Shown: positions 1 to 9,794, counted from the stretch's first letter. The stretch: DNA of 64,000 bases from Paucisalibacillus globulus (GCF_900184735.1 NZ_LT855390.1:179736-243735); one strand, 5' to 3'. Numbers and translations: made by a program. Notes: generated by a model from the sequence alone, not told the origin.

Positions 1-789
1 CTTCACGAATTGTTGCTTTGTTTGCTCCCATGTATTTAAATCCTCATTATTAATAGTTGAGAGAGTCACATTGTTTTCCTGAATGTGAATTGTAACCGTT
101 GCAAGATCCGTCCTATTTTCTAAGTACTTCATTCGCCCTAGTACTTCTTCAATATCTTGTTGTACAGTAGCCAAATCATTGGAAATAGTTAATAGATCTT
201 CCGTCTTTTCTGCTTTTTCCATGAAGGCGAGCAGTCGTTCTTCGACGACACGTTTTGATTTCAGACGAGATTCTAAGTCAACATATTCTTCCGTTACGTC
301 CTGACCTGAGATGGAACTTTCTAATACTTTACTACTACCATCTTCTACTAGCTGAATAAATTCCCGGAATTGATCTTGGGGAATCCGTACAGTGATATAC
401 CCACTTGCCATGGAATCTCCTTCACTTCTATTCATATTCGATTCCACAATATAACCACCGTAGTCTGTCACTTTCGATTGTATATGATTAAACGAAGGTT
501 GAAATTCTTTAACCTCAATAGAAAGATTAGCAGTATAGATTATTTTTCGGTCTACTGCACGATCTGAGTTGTTTTTTGAAGTGTCTTCTTGTGGTGCATC
601 TGATTCTTCATCAGCACTTTCACCTACATCTGAATTTGACAGACTGTAATCAACAGACTTTTCATCACTTCTATCATAATCCGCAGCTTGTTCAGTTGCT
701 GCATCACCACTTTCTGAGCTGCTACTACATGCAGCTAATAGAATGGAAATAGAAAGCCCAACTAAAATCAATAATATGGATTTTTTCAT
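1..789 (-). CDS. DUF4349 domain lipoprotein, C-terminus cut by window edge
   Basis: The reading frame is open from an ATG at 789 to the window edge, so the last part of the protein is missing. The N-terminus is a lipoprotein signal: MKK, a hydrophobic stretch, then the lipobox LLAAC with Cys near residue 21, followed by a Ser/Asp/Glu-rich linker. The body (AYDR..IIYTANLSIEV, then VRIPQDQF and a helical stretch with LESRLKSKR) matches the DUF4349 family of surface-anchored proteins of unknown function. A ribosome site (AAGGGGTG) lies just upstream. It is divergent from the helicase gene at 1075. The family call is strong; the role is not known. Confidence 0.85.
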   Translation of the reverse strand, partial: MKKSILLILVGLSISILLAACSSSSESGDAATEQAADYDRSDEKSVDYSLSNSDVGESADEESDAPQEDTSKNNSDRAVDRKIIYTANLSIEVKEFQPSFNHIQSKVTDYGGYIVESNMNRSEGDSMASGYITVRIPQDQFREFIQLVEDGSSKVLESSISGQDVTEEYVDLESRLKSKRVVEERLLAFMEKAEKTEDLLTISNDLATVQQDIEEVLGRMKYLENRTDLATVTIHIQENNVTLSTINNEDLNTWEQTKQQFVK

Positions 790-1074
790 CTTGGCACCCC
801 TTTATATATAGATTATTTTTCTCTCTTTCTAATAGGACGCAATGAAACGAATTAATGTTGCAAAACTCTTTTAAATAGTATGAAAGGAACAGTTTCTAAT
901 CTGTTAGAAAGTAATCTAAAACGGTAGTAATATCTGATACCTGTTCTAAATAATATGCATGAAGTACTTTTAAAATTATGGAAGATGTCTAAAACAACTT
1001 ATGTACTGGCGTGATTTTAGTCTTCATGATAAATTGAGTAAGTAGAGAAAAGTTCGGTAAAAGGAGGAGATCTC

Positions 1075-4000
1075 ATGCAAATCAAACTAAATCAAAAAAA
1101 CATCAAAGAACGCTGTGGGGCTGTCTCCTTTAAAAGAGGGGACGCCTTTTATCATAGTGGGAAGGTTATGATTGATGAGGTTACTCCAGATACTTTACAT
1201 GCCACAGTTCAGGGGATAGAGGATTTTCAAGTTGAAATCAAGAAAAGCACAAATGGCTTCATAGCGTCTTGTAGTTGCCCATCCCTTTCTTCCATACAGA
1301 AGGATTGCCAACATATTGCTGCCGTATTAATTGCATGGCAACATCATCAGCAAGATCAGATAGATGATACTTTTGTTCCTCAACATGGGGAAGGACTTTC
1401 GGAAGGGTTATTAGAATTATTCAATTCTACCCCAATTCCCACTAGTGGATATAGGCGCCATTTTGAAGATAGAACGGTCTTAAAAACGACTATAGTCAGT
1501 AAAGTAATCCCTGATGATGATGATAATAATCGGTTTGGTATTGGAATGCTCATCGCCTCGAAGCAATTGACAAATATTCGTGAATTCCTTGAACAGATAA
1601 GAGAAGGTCAAAAGTATGTCCTCTCTGATAACTTAACCTATGACCCAACCAAGCATTGTTTTGATGAAGAGATAGATGCGGTTATACAGCAATTAATTCA
1701 TATCATGGATGATGAAAAATTATATCAACGAGCAAAGATGAACTACCAACGAGAAAATGAGACCTTACCAGTTCCAGCATCCTCGTGGAAGAGACTGGAG
1801 CCTTTGTTGGCACTTGCACCACAAGTGGCCTTACAATATGCAGGAAAACATTTTCATGGGTTTACATTATCAGATGAACCCCTACCACTAACATTCCAAT
1901 TTTCTGGTAATGAGGAACATGGATATCGGTTAATTATTGGAGGGTTATCTAGCATGGTCATTCTAAAAGACTATGACACAGTACTTGCTGGTGGGAAGGT
2001 TGTCCCTGTCAAAAGGGGAGAAGCAGAACGTCTTTATGAACTGAAACGAATGCTAGATCATTCTAAAACAAATGAAATCCCAATACCAAAACATGGTTTG
2101 AAATACTACATGGAGAAGCTCATGCCGCAGTTAAGAAAAATGGGAGAGGTCCATCTATCAGGAGAGATTACGGCTGAATTACAAAAAACCCCATTGAAGG
2201 CAAAGCTATATCTAGATCGATTGAAAAATCGACTACTGGCAGGTTTAGAATTTCATTATGAAAATGTAGTGATTAATCCACTAGATCATAGACAACCAAA
2301 GGTAGGCTCCATGATTATCCGTGATATGGAGAAGGAAGAAGAAATACTTCAGCTGATGGTGGATAGCCAGTTTAACCAAACAGAGAGTGGCTATTATATT
2401 CAAAATGAAGAAATCGAATATAATTTCTTACACCATGAATTACCCAAGTTACAAAAGTTGGTTCAAGTTTATGCAACAACTGCAGTAAGGATGCGCATTT
2501 TACCCAAGACAACCATACCTAAGATAAAGGTGAGGCATTACCGGGAGAAGAATCACTTTCTAGAATTCACCTTTACCATTGATGGAATTCCAGAAGCGGA
2601 GATTAAAGAAGTGTTAGCAGCACTAGAAGAAAAGCGAAAATACTACCGATTACGTGATGGAACATTATTCTCATTAGAAACCAGAGAGATGGATGAAATA
2701 AAGCGATTCTTACAGACTGTTCCAGGCCTTGAGGATGAATGGGAAAAGACATTTTCAGTTCCCATTGTAGATGGGCTTCGTCTCCTGAATTACTTTGAGG
2801 ATAGTGATGCTGTTTCCATGGAAGCTTCTTTTCGAGAATTCCTAGGAAAACTACAACACCCGGAACAATTACAATTTGAAGTGCCATCCCAGTTAGCGGA
2901 AGTGTTGCGTAATTATCAAAAAGACGGCTTTACATGGATGAAGACACTCGCAAGTTATGGATTCGGAGGAATTCTAGCAGATGATATGGGGCTTGGAAAA
3001 ACAGTTCAAAGTATTGCATTTATATTATCTGAGCTTCCTGTCATTCGGGAATCGGGAAAAAAGGCATTGATCGTATGCCCGTCATCTGTGACATACAATT
3101 GGCAAAGTGAACTCCTGAAGTTTGCACCAGAAATTCAGACCGTCATTATGGATGGGAATAAAGCGGAACGAGTATCACTACAATCGGAACTTAACGAGCT
3201 AGATGTGTTAATTACAAGTTATCCATTACTTCGAAGTGATATCAAGTGGTATATGGAACAAGAATTTCACGTCGTTTTCTTTGATGAAGCACAAGTATTT
3301 AAAAATGCACTTACCCAGACGGCTCGTGTTGTGAAAAAATTAAAGGCAACACATCGTTTTGCCTTAACCGGAACACCAATGGAAAACAATCTAGAAGAAC
3401 TCTGGTCGATTTTCCATGTTGTTTTTCCAGAGCTTTTCTTAGGGTTAAGAGAGTACAGTGAATTAACAAATAAACAGATATCCCGTAGAATACGTCCATT
3501 TATGCTACGCAGAGTAAAGGAAGATGTACTGGGTGAATTACCAGAGAAAAAGGAAGTAATCGATGCTATCGACATGTTACCAGAACAGAAAAAACTCTAT
3601 GCTAGTTACTTGGCTAAACTACGACATAAAACACTAAGGCATTTAGATAAGGAAACCTTTAGGAAGAATAAAATTAAAATACTAGCAGGATTAACTCGAC
3701 TACGCCAAATCTGTTGTCATCCAGCCTTATTTGTTGACGGCTATGAAGGTTCCTCAGCAAAGTTTGAACAATTGCTTCGGATTGTCGACGAAGGAAGAAA
3801 CGCCGGACGTAGGGTGTTGATTTTTTCCCAATTCACCAAGATGCTTCATATGATTGGCCATGAACTAACTGGTAGTGGGATATCTCATTTTTATTTAGAT
3901 GGACAAACCCCATCTGAGGAAAGAGTGCAAATGTGCAATCGGTTCAATGCAGGAGAACGAGATATCTTTCTCATTTCGTTAAAAGCTGGTGGGACAGGGC

Positions 4001-4263
4001 TAAATCTAACAGGTGCAGATACCGTTATTTTCTATGATAGTTGGTGGAATCCGGCAGTCGAAGAACAAGCGGCTGACCGTGCCCACCGAATGGGACAAAA
4101 ACAGACTGTTCAAGTGATCAAACTTGTCGCTAAAGGGACCATCGAAGAGAAGATGAATCTATTACAGAATAAGAAGAGGCATTTAATAGAAGAAGTAATC
4201 GACCCAAAGGATGTACAAATGGGTACCCTAACAGAGGAAGATATTCAGGATCTGTTGAGTTAA
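1075..4263 (+). CDS. SWIM-domain SNF2-family DEAD/H helicase
   Basis: A 1062-residue SWI2/SNF2 ATPase that would use ATP to translocate on duplex DNA. Residues about 55-90 form a SWIM zinc finger (C66-x-C68, C78-x-H80). The middle is the bacterial SNF2-associated region. The C-terminal half is the helicase core: Walker A DDMGLGKT near 637, DEAQ near 737, LTGTPMENN (motif III), and the motif V/VI region SLKAGGTGLNLTGAD with AHRMGQ near 1003. All motifs are intact. The start has AAAGGAGGAGATCTC before the ATG. It resembles the large YwqA-like helicases of Bacillus; the cellular role is not established. It stands alone and ends in a terminator. Confidence 0.93.
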   Translation: MQIKLNQKNIKERCGAVSFKRGDAFYHSGKVMIDEVTPDTLHATVQGIEDFQVEIKKSTNGFIASCSCPSLSSIQKDCQHIAAVLIAWQHHQQDQIDDTFVPQHGEGLSEGLLELFNSTPIPTSGYRRHFEDRTVLKTTIVSKVIPDDDDNNRFGIGMLIASKQLTNIREFLEQIREGQKYVLSDNLTYDPTKHCFDEEIDAVIQQLIHIMDDEKLYQRAKMNYQRENETLPVPASSWKRLEPLLALAPQVALQYAGKHFHGFTLSDEPLPLTFQFSGNEEHGYRLIIGGLSSMVILKDYDTVLAGGKVVPVKRGEAERLYELKRMLDHSKTNEIPIPKHGLKYYMEKLMPQLRKMGEVHLSGEITAELQKTPLKAKLYLDRLKNRLLAGLEFHYENVVINPLDHRQPKVGSMIIRDMEKEEEILQLMVDSQFNQTESGYYIQNEEIEYNFLHHELPKLQKLVQVYATTAVRMRILPKTTIPKIKVRHYREKNHFLEFTFTIDGIPEAEIKEVLAALEEKRKYYRLRDGTLFSLETREMDEIKRFLQTVPGLEDEWEKTFSVPIVDGLRLLNYFEDSDAVSMEASFREFLGKLQHPEQLQFEVPSQLAEVLRNYQKDGFTWMKTLASYGFGGILADDMGLGKTVQSIAFILSELPVIRESGKKALIVCPSSVTYNWQSELLKFAPEIQTVIMDGNKAERVSLQSELNELDVLITSYPLLRSDIKWYMEQEFHVVFFDEAQVFKNALTQTARVVKKLKATHRFALTGTPMENNLEELWSIFHVVFPELFLGLREYSELTNKQISRRIRPFMLRRVKEDVLGELPEKKEVIDAIDMLPEQKKLYASYLAKLRHKTLRHLDKETFRKNKIKILAGLTRLRQICCHPALFVDGYEGSSAKFEQLLRIVDEGRNAGRRVLIFSQFTKMLHMIGHELTGSGISHFYLDGQTPSEERVQMCNRFNAGERDIFLISLKAGGTGLNLTGADTVIFYDSWWNPAVEEQAADRAHRMGQKQTVQVIKLVAKGTIEEKMNLLQNKKRHLIEEVIDPKDVQMGTLTEEDIQDLLS

Positions 4264-4332
4264 ACGGTAGGATCAATTTATTTAGAAACCTATGATGAAG
4301 ATAATTAAATATAAGTTTATTCGAATGCATTG

Positions 4333-4372
4333 GCTTATAGGGGAGTTATGACCTCTATAGGCTTTTTATTTT
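4333..4372 (+). terminator. Rho-independent terminator after SNF2 gene
   Basis: CTTATAGGGG pairs with CCTCTATAGG and is followed by CTTTTTATTTT. It separates the helicase gene from the fructose operon. Confidence 0.75.
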
Positions 4373-4511
4373 GTGGTAATAATAAGTGGGAATCTAACAA
4401 ATATGTGAATTTTGGAGGAGTTTCTAAGTAATATCCTTTAATAAACTGATTAGATTTGATTGTTTTTGAATGAATTTGGTGGTAAAATACCGTCTTGGGA
4501 GGTGTTTGGAA

Positions 4512-5258
4512 ATGTTAACTGATGAAAGGCACGCCGTTATTCAAAACCTACTTCATAAGTCTGGGATTGTCAAAACACAAGACTTAATGAACATATTAAA
4601 TTGCTCTGAGTCTACGATTAGGAGAGATTTAGACCAACTTGAGAAAGAAGGTTATCTAAAGCGAATCCATGGTGGTGCAAAGAGGATTTACCAGTTAGAT
4701 GAAGAATTAACTACGCAAGAAAAATCATCCAAAAACATTCAAGAGAAACAAATTATTGGAAAGTTTGCTGCATCTCTAATAGAGGAAAATGAAGTGATTT
4801 ATTTAGATGCAGGTACAACTACTCTTGCAATGATAGATTTTATACAGGTTGGGAACATTACAGTAGTAACAAATGGTATACAGCATGCCTCTTTACTTTC
4901 GGATTATCATATCAACACAATCCTTTTAGGCGGTAACATAAAAGCATCAACGAAAGCAATGATTGGTTCGACTAGTCTTCGTAATTTAGAATCGTATCGA
5001 TTTGATAAAGCTTTTATTGGAATAAATGGGATTGACCAGGAATTTGGTTGTACAACTCCAGATCCTGAGGAAGCAGCGATCAAAAAATTAGCTATAGAGC
5101 AGTCTGCTAATAGTTATATTGTTGCTGATCAATCGAAATGGAATAAGGTTAATTTTGTAAGAGTATGTGACATAGACGATGTATCCATAATCACAAATCT
5201 TGGTGATTTAGATTTAACATCATATAGAGAAAATACAACAATTTTGGAGGCTAAGTAA
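4512..5258 (+). CDS. fruR: DeoR-family transcriptional regulator of the fructose operon
   Basis: A DeoR-type repressor: N-terminal winged helix (residues ~5-57, with STIRRDLDQLEKEGYLKR) followed by a DeoRC sugar-phosphate sensor domain with YLDAGTTTLA and VVTNGI. The frame is open from 4470, but the ATG at 4512 is preferred because GGAGGTG lies at the right distance before it and the protein then begins MLTDERH, as DeoR proteins do (248 aa). It is followed, with a 1-nt overlap, by fruK and then fruA, the standard fruRKA order, so it should repress the operon and respond to fructose-1-phosphate (known for the family, not shown here). Confidence 0.92.
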   Translation: MLTDERHAVIQNLLHKSGIVKTQDLMNILNCSESTIRRDLDQLEKEGYLKRIHGGAKRIYQLDEELTTQEKSSKNIQEKQIIGKFAASLIEENEVIYLDAGTTTLAMIDFIQVGNITVVTNGIQHASLLSDYHINTILLGGNIKASTKAMIGSTSLRNLESYRFDKAFIGINGIDQEFGCTTPDPEEAAIKKLAIEQSANSYIVADQSKWNKVNFVRVCDIDDVSIITNLGDLDLTSYRENTTILEAK

Positions 5259-6175
5259 TGATTTATACGGTAACACTTAATCCCTCTATTGATTATGTGG
5301 TGAGCGTTTCTCAGGTTAATCTTGGGAAGTTAAATAAAATGGATAGAGACCTCAAATTACCAGGTGGTAAAGGCATAAATGTTTCTAGAATATTAACGGA
5401 ACTTGGTATGGAGACATGTGCATTAGGCTTTCTGGGTGGATTTACTGGTGATTTTATATCTGACTGGTTAAGAAAAGATGGAGTGCCTACGGATTTCATC
5501 TCCATCGAACAAGATACGAGAATCAATATTAAACTAAAATCTGATGAAGAGACGGAAATAAATGGCCAAGGTCCTACAATTACTCAGGAAGAAGCCAATC
5601 AACTCATACAGAAGTTTAAGAATTTAACTCCAGAAGACACGGTGATATTATCTGGAAGCAAGCCACCAAGCCTTCCTGAAGATTACTACGAAAAACTTAT
5701 CCAAATAATTACTAATCAGCAAGCTTCTTTCATTATAGATACAACGGGTAAGGATTTAATGGCAGCACTTCCTTATAATCCTTTACTTGTTAAACCAAAT
5801 AAAGAAGAATTGGCAGAATTATTTCAGGTTCCTATAAATGATAAAGATGATGTTCTTACTTACGGCAATGAGTTATTAGAACTGGGTGCGGAGCATGTTA
5901 TTGTCTCTATGGCCGGTGAAGGTGCTTTATTATTGACGAAGAATGGAACCTATCAAGGCTATAACCCTAAAGGTACAGTTAAGAATTCAGTTGGTGCAGG
6001 AGATTCGATGATTGCAGGTTTTACAGGGGAAATTATTCAATCAAAAGATCCTGTAAAAGCTTTTAAAATGGGAATTGCTTCAGGAAGTGCAACCGCATTC
6101 TCAGATGACTTAGCGAAGAAAGAGGATATTCTTTCTCTACTTAATCAAGTTGAAGTTAAAGAAATAAGGTCATAA
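5258..6175 (+). CDS. fruK: 1-phosphofructokinase
   Basis: A PfkB-family sugar kinase of 305 aa that phosphorylates fructose-1-phosphate, the product of the fructose PTS, to fructose-1,6-bisphosphate. PfkB signature 1 (GGKGINVSRIL) lies near residue 38 and signature 2 (GAGDSMIAGF, with the catalytic Asp) near 248. The ATG overlaps the fruR stop by one base (TAATG), implying translational coupling. Length is normal for the family. The alternative, tagatose-6-phosphate kinase, is made unlikely by the fruR/fruA context. Confidence 0.95.
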   Translation: MIYTVTLNPSIDYVVSVSQVNLGKLNKMDRDLKLPGGKGINVSRILTELGMETCALGFLGGFTGDFISDWLRKDGVPTDFISIEQDTRINIKLKSDEETEINGQGPTITQEEANQLIQKFKNLTPEDTVILSGSKPPSLPEDYYEKLIQIITNQQASFIIDTTGKDLMAALPYNPLLVKPNKEELAELFQVPINDKDDVLTYGNELLELGAEHVIVSMAGEGALLLTKNGTYQGYNPKGTVKNSVGAGDSMIAGFTGEIIQSKDPVKAFKMGIASGSATAFSDDLAKKEDILSLLNQVEVKEIRS

Positions 6176-6201
6176 TGCCTTAAATATAAAGGATGGTACG
6201 G

Positions 6202-8067
6202 ATGAAAATTACAGATTTACTAAGAAAGGACATCATGATACTTGATTTGCAGGCAACTGAAAAAGAAGCTGCAATCGATGAGATGATTGAAAGCTTAAAT
6301 AGAAGTGGCATACTTACGGATGTTGCTGAATTTAAGGATGCTATTTTAAAACGTGAGGCACAAACTTCTACTGGTCTTGGTGATGGAATTGCAATGCCAC
6401 ATGCAAAAAATAAGGCAGTGAAAGAACCAACTGTTCTTTTTGCAAAAAGTAAAAAAGGGGTAGAATACGAATCCCTTGATGGACAACCAGCATATCTATT
6501 TTTCATGATTGCTGTACCTGAGGGAGGGAATAACACCCATTTAGAAACGTTAGCAGCACTTTCTAGACAGCTAATCGAAAAAGAATTCGTAGATCAATTA
6601 AAAGATGCAACAACTCCAGAGGAAGTCCAAGCTTTATTTGCTGAGGAACAAGAGCAAGTAGAAAAAGAAGATTCCAAAGATGAACAACAAGTGGGAGGTA
6701 AACCATTTGTTGTTGCTATTACTGCTTGTCCAACTGGTATTGCCCATACGTACATGGCAGAAGATGCATTAAAGAAAAAAGCCAAGGAAATGAATGTCGA
6801 TATCCGTGTAGAAACACAAGGGTCAGAAGGAGCGAAAAACACGTTAACCGAAGAGGAGATTAATCGTGCTAATGCTGTAATCATCGCAGCAAGTAAAAAA
6901 GTGGATTTGGCTCGTTTTAACGGAAAACATGTGATTCAACGGCCTGTTGCAGACGGCATTAAAAAGTCGGAAGAATTGATTACCAAAGCGGTAAAGCAAG
7001 ATGCTCCTATTTTACACAGTGATGGTAATGAACAAAAGGCAGATGATATGGAAGATAAAGCTAACTCTATTTGGGGTAGAATCTATAAAGATTTGATGAA
7101 CGGTATATCCCATATGCTTCCTTTTGTTGTTGGTGGTGGAATACTACTTGCACTTTCTTTCTTATTTGAAAGCGTATTAGGTAGTGATAGTGAAACATTT
7201 ATTTTCCTAAATGAGATTGGTGGAAATGCTTTTAATTTCTTAATCCCAATATTTGCTGGATTTATTGCATTAAGTATTGCAGATCGTCCAGGATTGATGC
7301 CAGGTATGGTCGGTGGATTAATTGCTGTTAATAGTAATGCAGGATTCTTAGGCGGACTAGTTGCCGGGTTCTTAGCTGGTTATGTTGTGCTTCTATTAAG
7401 AAAGGTTCTACGTGGTTTACCTAAGTCTCTTGAGGGGTTAAAACCAATATTACTATACCCGGTACTTGGTTTATTCTTTACTGGAATATTAATGTACTTT
7501 GTATTTGGTCCTATCTTTGCAACGATTAATACAGCAATGGTTGATTTCCTTCAAAACCTTGGAACAGGTAATGCGGTAATCTTAGGTGTCATTCTTGGAG
7601 GAATGATGGCAATTGATATGGGTGGACCATTTAATAAAGCCGCCTATGCGTTTTCTATCGGAATTTTCACGGATACTGGCGATGGAAGCTTAATGGCTGC
7701 GGTGATGGCTGGCGGTATGGTGCCACCACTGGCGATTGCATTAGCAAGCACGTTCTTTAAACGTAAATTCTCTGAGGAAGAACGTAAATCAGGCGTGACT
7801 AACTATGTAATGGGACTTTCTTTTATTACAGAAGGAGCCATTCCTTTCGCTGCTGCTGATCCGTTACGCGTAATTGGATCTTCAGTAATTGGTGCTGCAA
7901 TAGCCGGTGGCTTAACACAATTCTTTAACACAGCCATCCCAGCACCACACGGCGGTATATTTGTTATCCCACTAGCAGAAAACGCCATATACTTCCTCCT
8001 ATCCCTAGCAATCGGAGCTGTTATATCAGCACTATTACTAGGAGTATGGAGGAAACCAGTCCAGTAG
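6202..8067 (+). CDS. fruA: Fructose PTS transporter, EIIABC
   Basis: A three-domain PTS permease (621 aa) that imports fructose and phosphorylates it to fructose-1-phosphate. EIIA (residues ~1-150) has the phospho-His in AMPHAKN (H67). EIIB (~165-265) has the phospho-Cys in ITACPTGIAHTYMAEDAL (C176). EIIC (~285-615) is the multi-spanning membrane channel. The ATG at 6202 is preferred over the in-frame ATG at 6193 because it leaves a normal gap after AAAGG. It lies 26 nt after fruK in the same operon. The last ~50 codons have a strong shift in synonymous codon use (17 NNC to 7 NNT, 27 NNA to 2 NNG by hand count) just before an interspersed repeat. Confidence 0.96.
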   Translation: MKITDLLRKDIMILDLQATEKEAAIDEMIESLNRSGILTDVAEFKDAILKREAQTSTGLGDGIAMPHAKNKAVKEPTVLFAKSKKGVEYESLDGQPAYLFFMIAVPEGGNNTHLETLAALSRQLIEKEFVDQLKDATTPEEVQALFAEEQEQVEKEDSKDEQQVGGKPFVVAITACPTGIAHTYMAEDALKKKAKEMNVDIRVETQGSEGAKNTLTEEEINRANAVIIAASKKVDLARFNGKHVIQRPVADGIKKSEELITKAVKQDAPILHSDGNEQKADDMEDKANSIWGRIYKDLMNGISHMLPFVVGGGILLALSFLFESVLGSDSETFIFLNEIGGNAFNFLIPIFAGFIALSIADRPGLMPGMVGGLIAVNSNAGFLGGLVAGFLAGYVVLLLRKVLRGLPKSLEGLKPILLYPVLGLFFTGILMYFVFGPIFATINTAMVDFLQNLGTGNAVILGVILGGMMAIDMGGPFNKAAYAFSIGIFTDTGDGSLMAAVMAGGMVPPLAIALASTFFKRKFSEEERKSGVTNYVMGLSFITEGAIPFAAADPLRVIGSSVIGAAIAGGLTQFFNTAIPAPHGGIFVIPLAENAIYFLLSLAIGAVISALLLGVWRKPVQ

Positions 8068-8070
8068 GGA

Positions 8071-8100
8071 GTGCCTGGCACTCCCCGAATTTTGTCGAAT
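8071..8100 (+). repeat. Short interspersed repeat, copy 1
   Basis: First of four copies (8071, 11541, 21900, 23189) of a ~30-bp unit whose core reads GTGCCTGTCACTCCCCGAAT, followed by TTTGTCGAAT. This copy has GG for GT in the core. It begins 3 nt after the fruA stop. No transposase of its own is visible. It is related in look to REP-like elements of Bacillaceae, but the family is not named here. Confidence 0.8.
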
Positions 8101-8134
8101 GGGTTGTTAAATGTATAAAAAGTGAAGTGATGTA

Positions 8135-8611
8135 ATGTTTGAAACAAAACGATGTAGGATTAGAAGCTTTGAAGAGAAGGATTTAGACTCTTTCATGACC
8201 TATCGAAACAATGACGAGTGGATGAAGTTTCAGAGCTTTAAAAATAAGACCAAAGAAGAATATAGAAATGCTTTATTAGTTCCCCTAAACTTGGAAAATG
8301 GGACTCAACTAGCTTTTGCAGATAAAACTTCCGATACACTATTAGGAGATCTATTTATAAGAATTCAAGATAAGAGCATTTCCATGGGTTATAGTATTGA
8401 TCCTAAACATGCTAGGAAAGGTTATGTGACAGAGGTATTAGAGGAATTATTGCTGAGGCTAAGGACTCAGTATCCTAATTATCGGATTGTCGCGATGACT
8501 GAATCTGAAAATATTCCTTCAAAAAACTTATTAGTAAAATTAGGCTTTGTCTATGTACAGTGGATAGAAGAATGGCAAACAGAAATGTATGTGTATCGTT
8601 CTAGCCGCTAA
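8135..8611 (+). CDS. GNAT-family N-acetyltransferase
   Basis: A 158-aa acetyltransferase of the RimJ-like GNAT type. It begins MFETKRCRIRSFEEKDL, has the fold's core YSIDPKHARKGYVTEVLEELL (acetyl-CoA binding region; the usual RGKG-type loop is here ARKGY) and ends with the typical ESENIPSKNLLVKLGF motif. The substrate cannot be told. The ribosome site is weak (GAAGTGAT). It is convergent with the EthD-like gene at 8688. Confidence 0.85.
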   Translation: MFETKRCRIRSFEEKDLDSFMTYRNNDEWMKFQSFKNKTKEEYRNALLVPLNLENGTQLAFADKTSDTLLGDLFIRIQDKSISMGYSIDPKHARKGYVTEVLEELLLRLRTQYPNYRIVAMTESENIPSKNLLVKLGFVYVQWIEEWQTEMYVYRSSR

Positions 8612-8636
8612 TAAGCTTGTCTTAGCAGAATACATT

Positions 8637-8678
8637 ATTCGGATCTTTTGCTGTGATTTGAAGGCAAAAAATCCGAAT
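8637..8678. terminator. Possible bidirectional terminator
   Basis: ATTCGGAT and ATCCGAAT pair, with an inner TTTTGC/GCAAAA stem, between two convergent genes. The T-tract is poor, so it may be only a stem-loop. Confidence 0.4.
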
Positions 8679-8687
8679 ATGTAAGTG

Positions 8688-8990
8688 CTAATCAATAATC
8701 GTTATGATCGGTGGCTTATTCAAGAACTGAGAAAAATTAGAGAAATCTTCTTCAGACGCTTTTGCTTCTGGACTTGCAAATGCTTCTTGTAGCTTTTCAA
8801 TATTTTCAAATTCTAATATTGTGATGAGATACAAGTTTAAGTCCGTATTCTGTGAATCAACAACACGATGTACCGAGTCATTTATTAAATTTGGTATCTT
8901 CCTTCCTAGTGGTACATGAACATTAAAATAATGCTCATCAAATCCTTCCTTATCCTTTGGTTCCTCATACATAATAACCATTTTTGCCAT
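8688..8990 (-). CDS. EthD-family reductase/dimeric ferredoxin-like protein
   Basis: A 100-aa protein starting MAKMVIMYEEPKDKEGFDEHYFNVHVPLGRKIP, the N-terminal pattern of the EthD family (dimeric alpha-beta barrel; the conserved YxxxHxPL is present as YFNVHVPL). It is named after ethyl tert-butyl ether degradation, but most members have no known function. The start is the ATG at 8990, with AGGAG nine bases upstream; a TTG at 9008 would put the ribosome site inside the gene. Confidence 0.85.
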   Translation of the reverse strand: MAKMVIMYEEPKDKEGFDEHYFNVHVPLGRKIPNLINDSVHRVVDSQNTDLNLYLITILEFENIEKLQEAFASPEAKASEEDFSNFSQFLNKPPIITIID

Positions 8991-9120
8991 AATCTTATCT
9001 CCTCTCAAGTAACCAGTAGTAGAATATATTACGTTTCAGTAAATTTATTCCAATTAATAAACGTTCAATTCAAACATAACAATATTATTTTCTGAAATAC
9101 TATTACTGGAGGTGAGTAGC

Positions 9121-9252
9121 ATGTCAAAACGAAAAGCAAATCCGTTAACTAATGGATTAAGTTCACCAGAAATTGAAGGTCAAGGTACTACAAATAGAGA
9201 AACGGGAAGAAAAATGGTTGATTCTTCAAGGAAGAAGAAAAAGCGTACTTAA
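9121..9252 (+). CDS. Small basic protein, YuzL-like
   Basis: A 43-residue ORF with an excellent ribosome site (GGAGGTGAGTAGC before the ATG) and a strong terminator 18 nt after its stop. The sequence is Lys/Arg/Ser/Thr rich: MSKRKANPLTNGLSSPEIEG at the start and a KKKKRT tail. The 'N/S-P...GLSS..VEG.G' pattern resembles the YuzL family of short Bacillus proteins (possibly sporulation-related). The existence of the gene is well supported; the family name is tentative. Confidence 0.7.
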   Translation: MSKRKANPLTNGLSSPEIEGQGTTNRETGRKMVDSSRKKKKRT

Positions 9253-9270
9253 GACTATAGTCAATATGAA

Positions 9271-9310
9271 AAACAGGTGCACTGGAGGATTTATTGCACC
9301 TGTTTTTTTC
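9271..9310 (+). terminator. Rho-independent terminator after the small YuzL-like gene
   Basis: AACAGGTGCA pairs with TGCACCTGTT, followed by a run of T. Confidence 0.9.
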
Positions 9311-9379
9311 TTTTCAATATTAATTCCTAGATGAGTTATATGGTTTTTGTAAATTTTTTGCAAATACATAAAAATTACT

Positions 9380-9415
9380 TTGACAGGTAGAGTACATTAT
9401 CATATAATTACTCTA
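9380..9415 (+). promoter_or_regulatory. SigA-type promoter with PadR operator candidate
   Basis: TTGACA at 9380-9385 and TATAAT at 9403-9408 are separated by exactly 17 bp. An inverted repeat, TAGAGTA and TACTCTA, spans the spacer and the -10 box, centred near 9402. A second small palindrome (TCTATC-A-GATAGA) follows at 9412. The position just before a PadR gene makes this the likely autorepression site. Confidence 0.75.
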
Positions 9416-9464
9416 TCAGATAGAACTCTATGTGACAAAGTACTTTGTGGAAAGGAGCAGTAAT

Positions 9465-9794
9465 TTGATAAGAAGTGATATTATTCGTGGACATTTAGAT
9501 TCCATTATTTTGCGGTTAATCTTAGAAAAGGATCGTTACGGCTATGATATTTCAAAGGAGATTGCCCATCGTACTAATCAGCGATTTGAGATAAAAGAAG
9601 CCACGCTGTATGCCGTTTTTCAACGATTGGAGAAAAAGGAATTAATTGAATCCTATTTTGGAAGTGAATCTAAGGGTGGTAAAAGGAAGTATTACCGTAT
9701 TACAACACTAGGTAAAGCTTACTTTAAAGAGACGATTGAAGAATGGAAAGAGCTGAAGGATGTAATCGATATATTTATGGAGGGATTGGATTGA
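9465..9794 (+). CDS. PadR-family transcriptional regulator
   Basis: A 109-aa winged-helix repressor of the PadR type (IRGHLDSIILRLILEKDRYGYDI, then EATLYAVFQRLEKKELI and RKYYRITTLGKAYF). The start is taken as the TTG at 9465, which has AAAGGAG eight bases upstream; the GTG at 9432 has no ribosome site. It begins an operon with two membrane proteins (next gene overlaps by 3 nt). PadR genes of this layout typically repress their own membrane-protein operon in response to membrane or drug stress; the signal here is unknown. Confidence 0.9.
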   Translation: MIRSDIIRGHLDSIILRLILEKDRYGYDISKEIAHRTNQRFEIKEATLYAVFQRLEKKELIESYFGSESKGGKRKYYRITTLGKAYFKETIEEWKELKDVIDIFMEGLD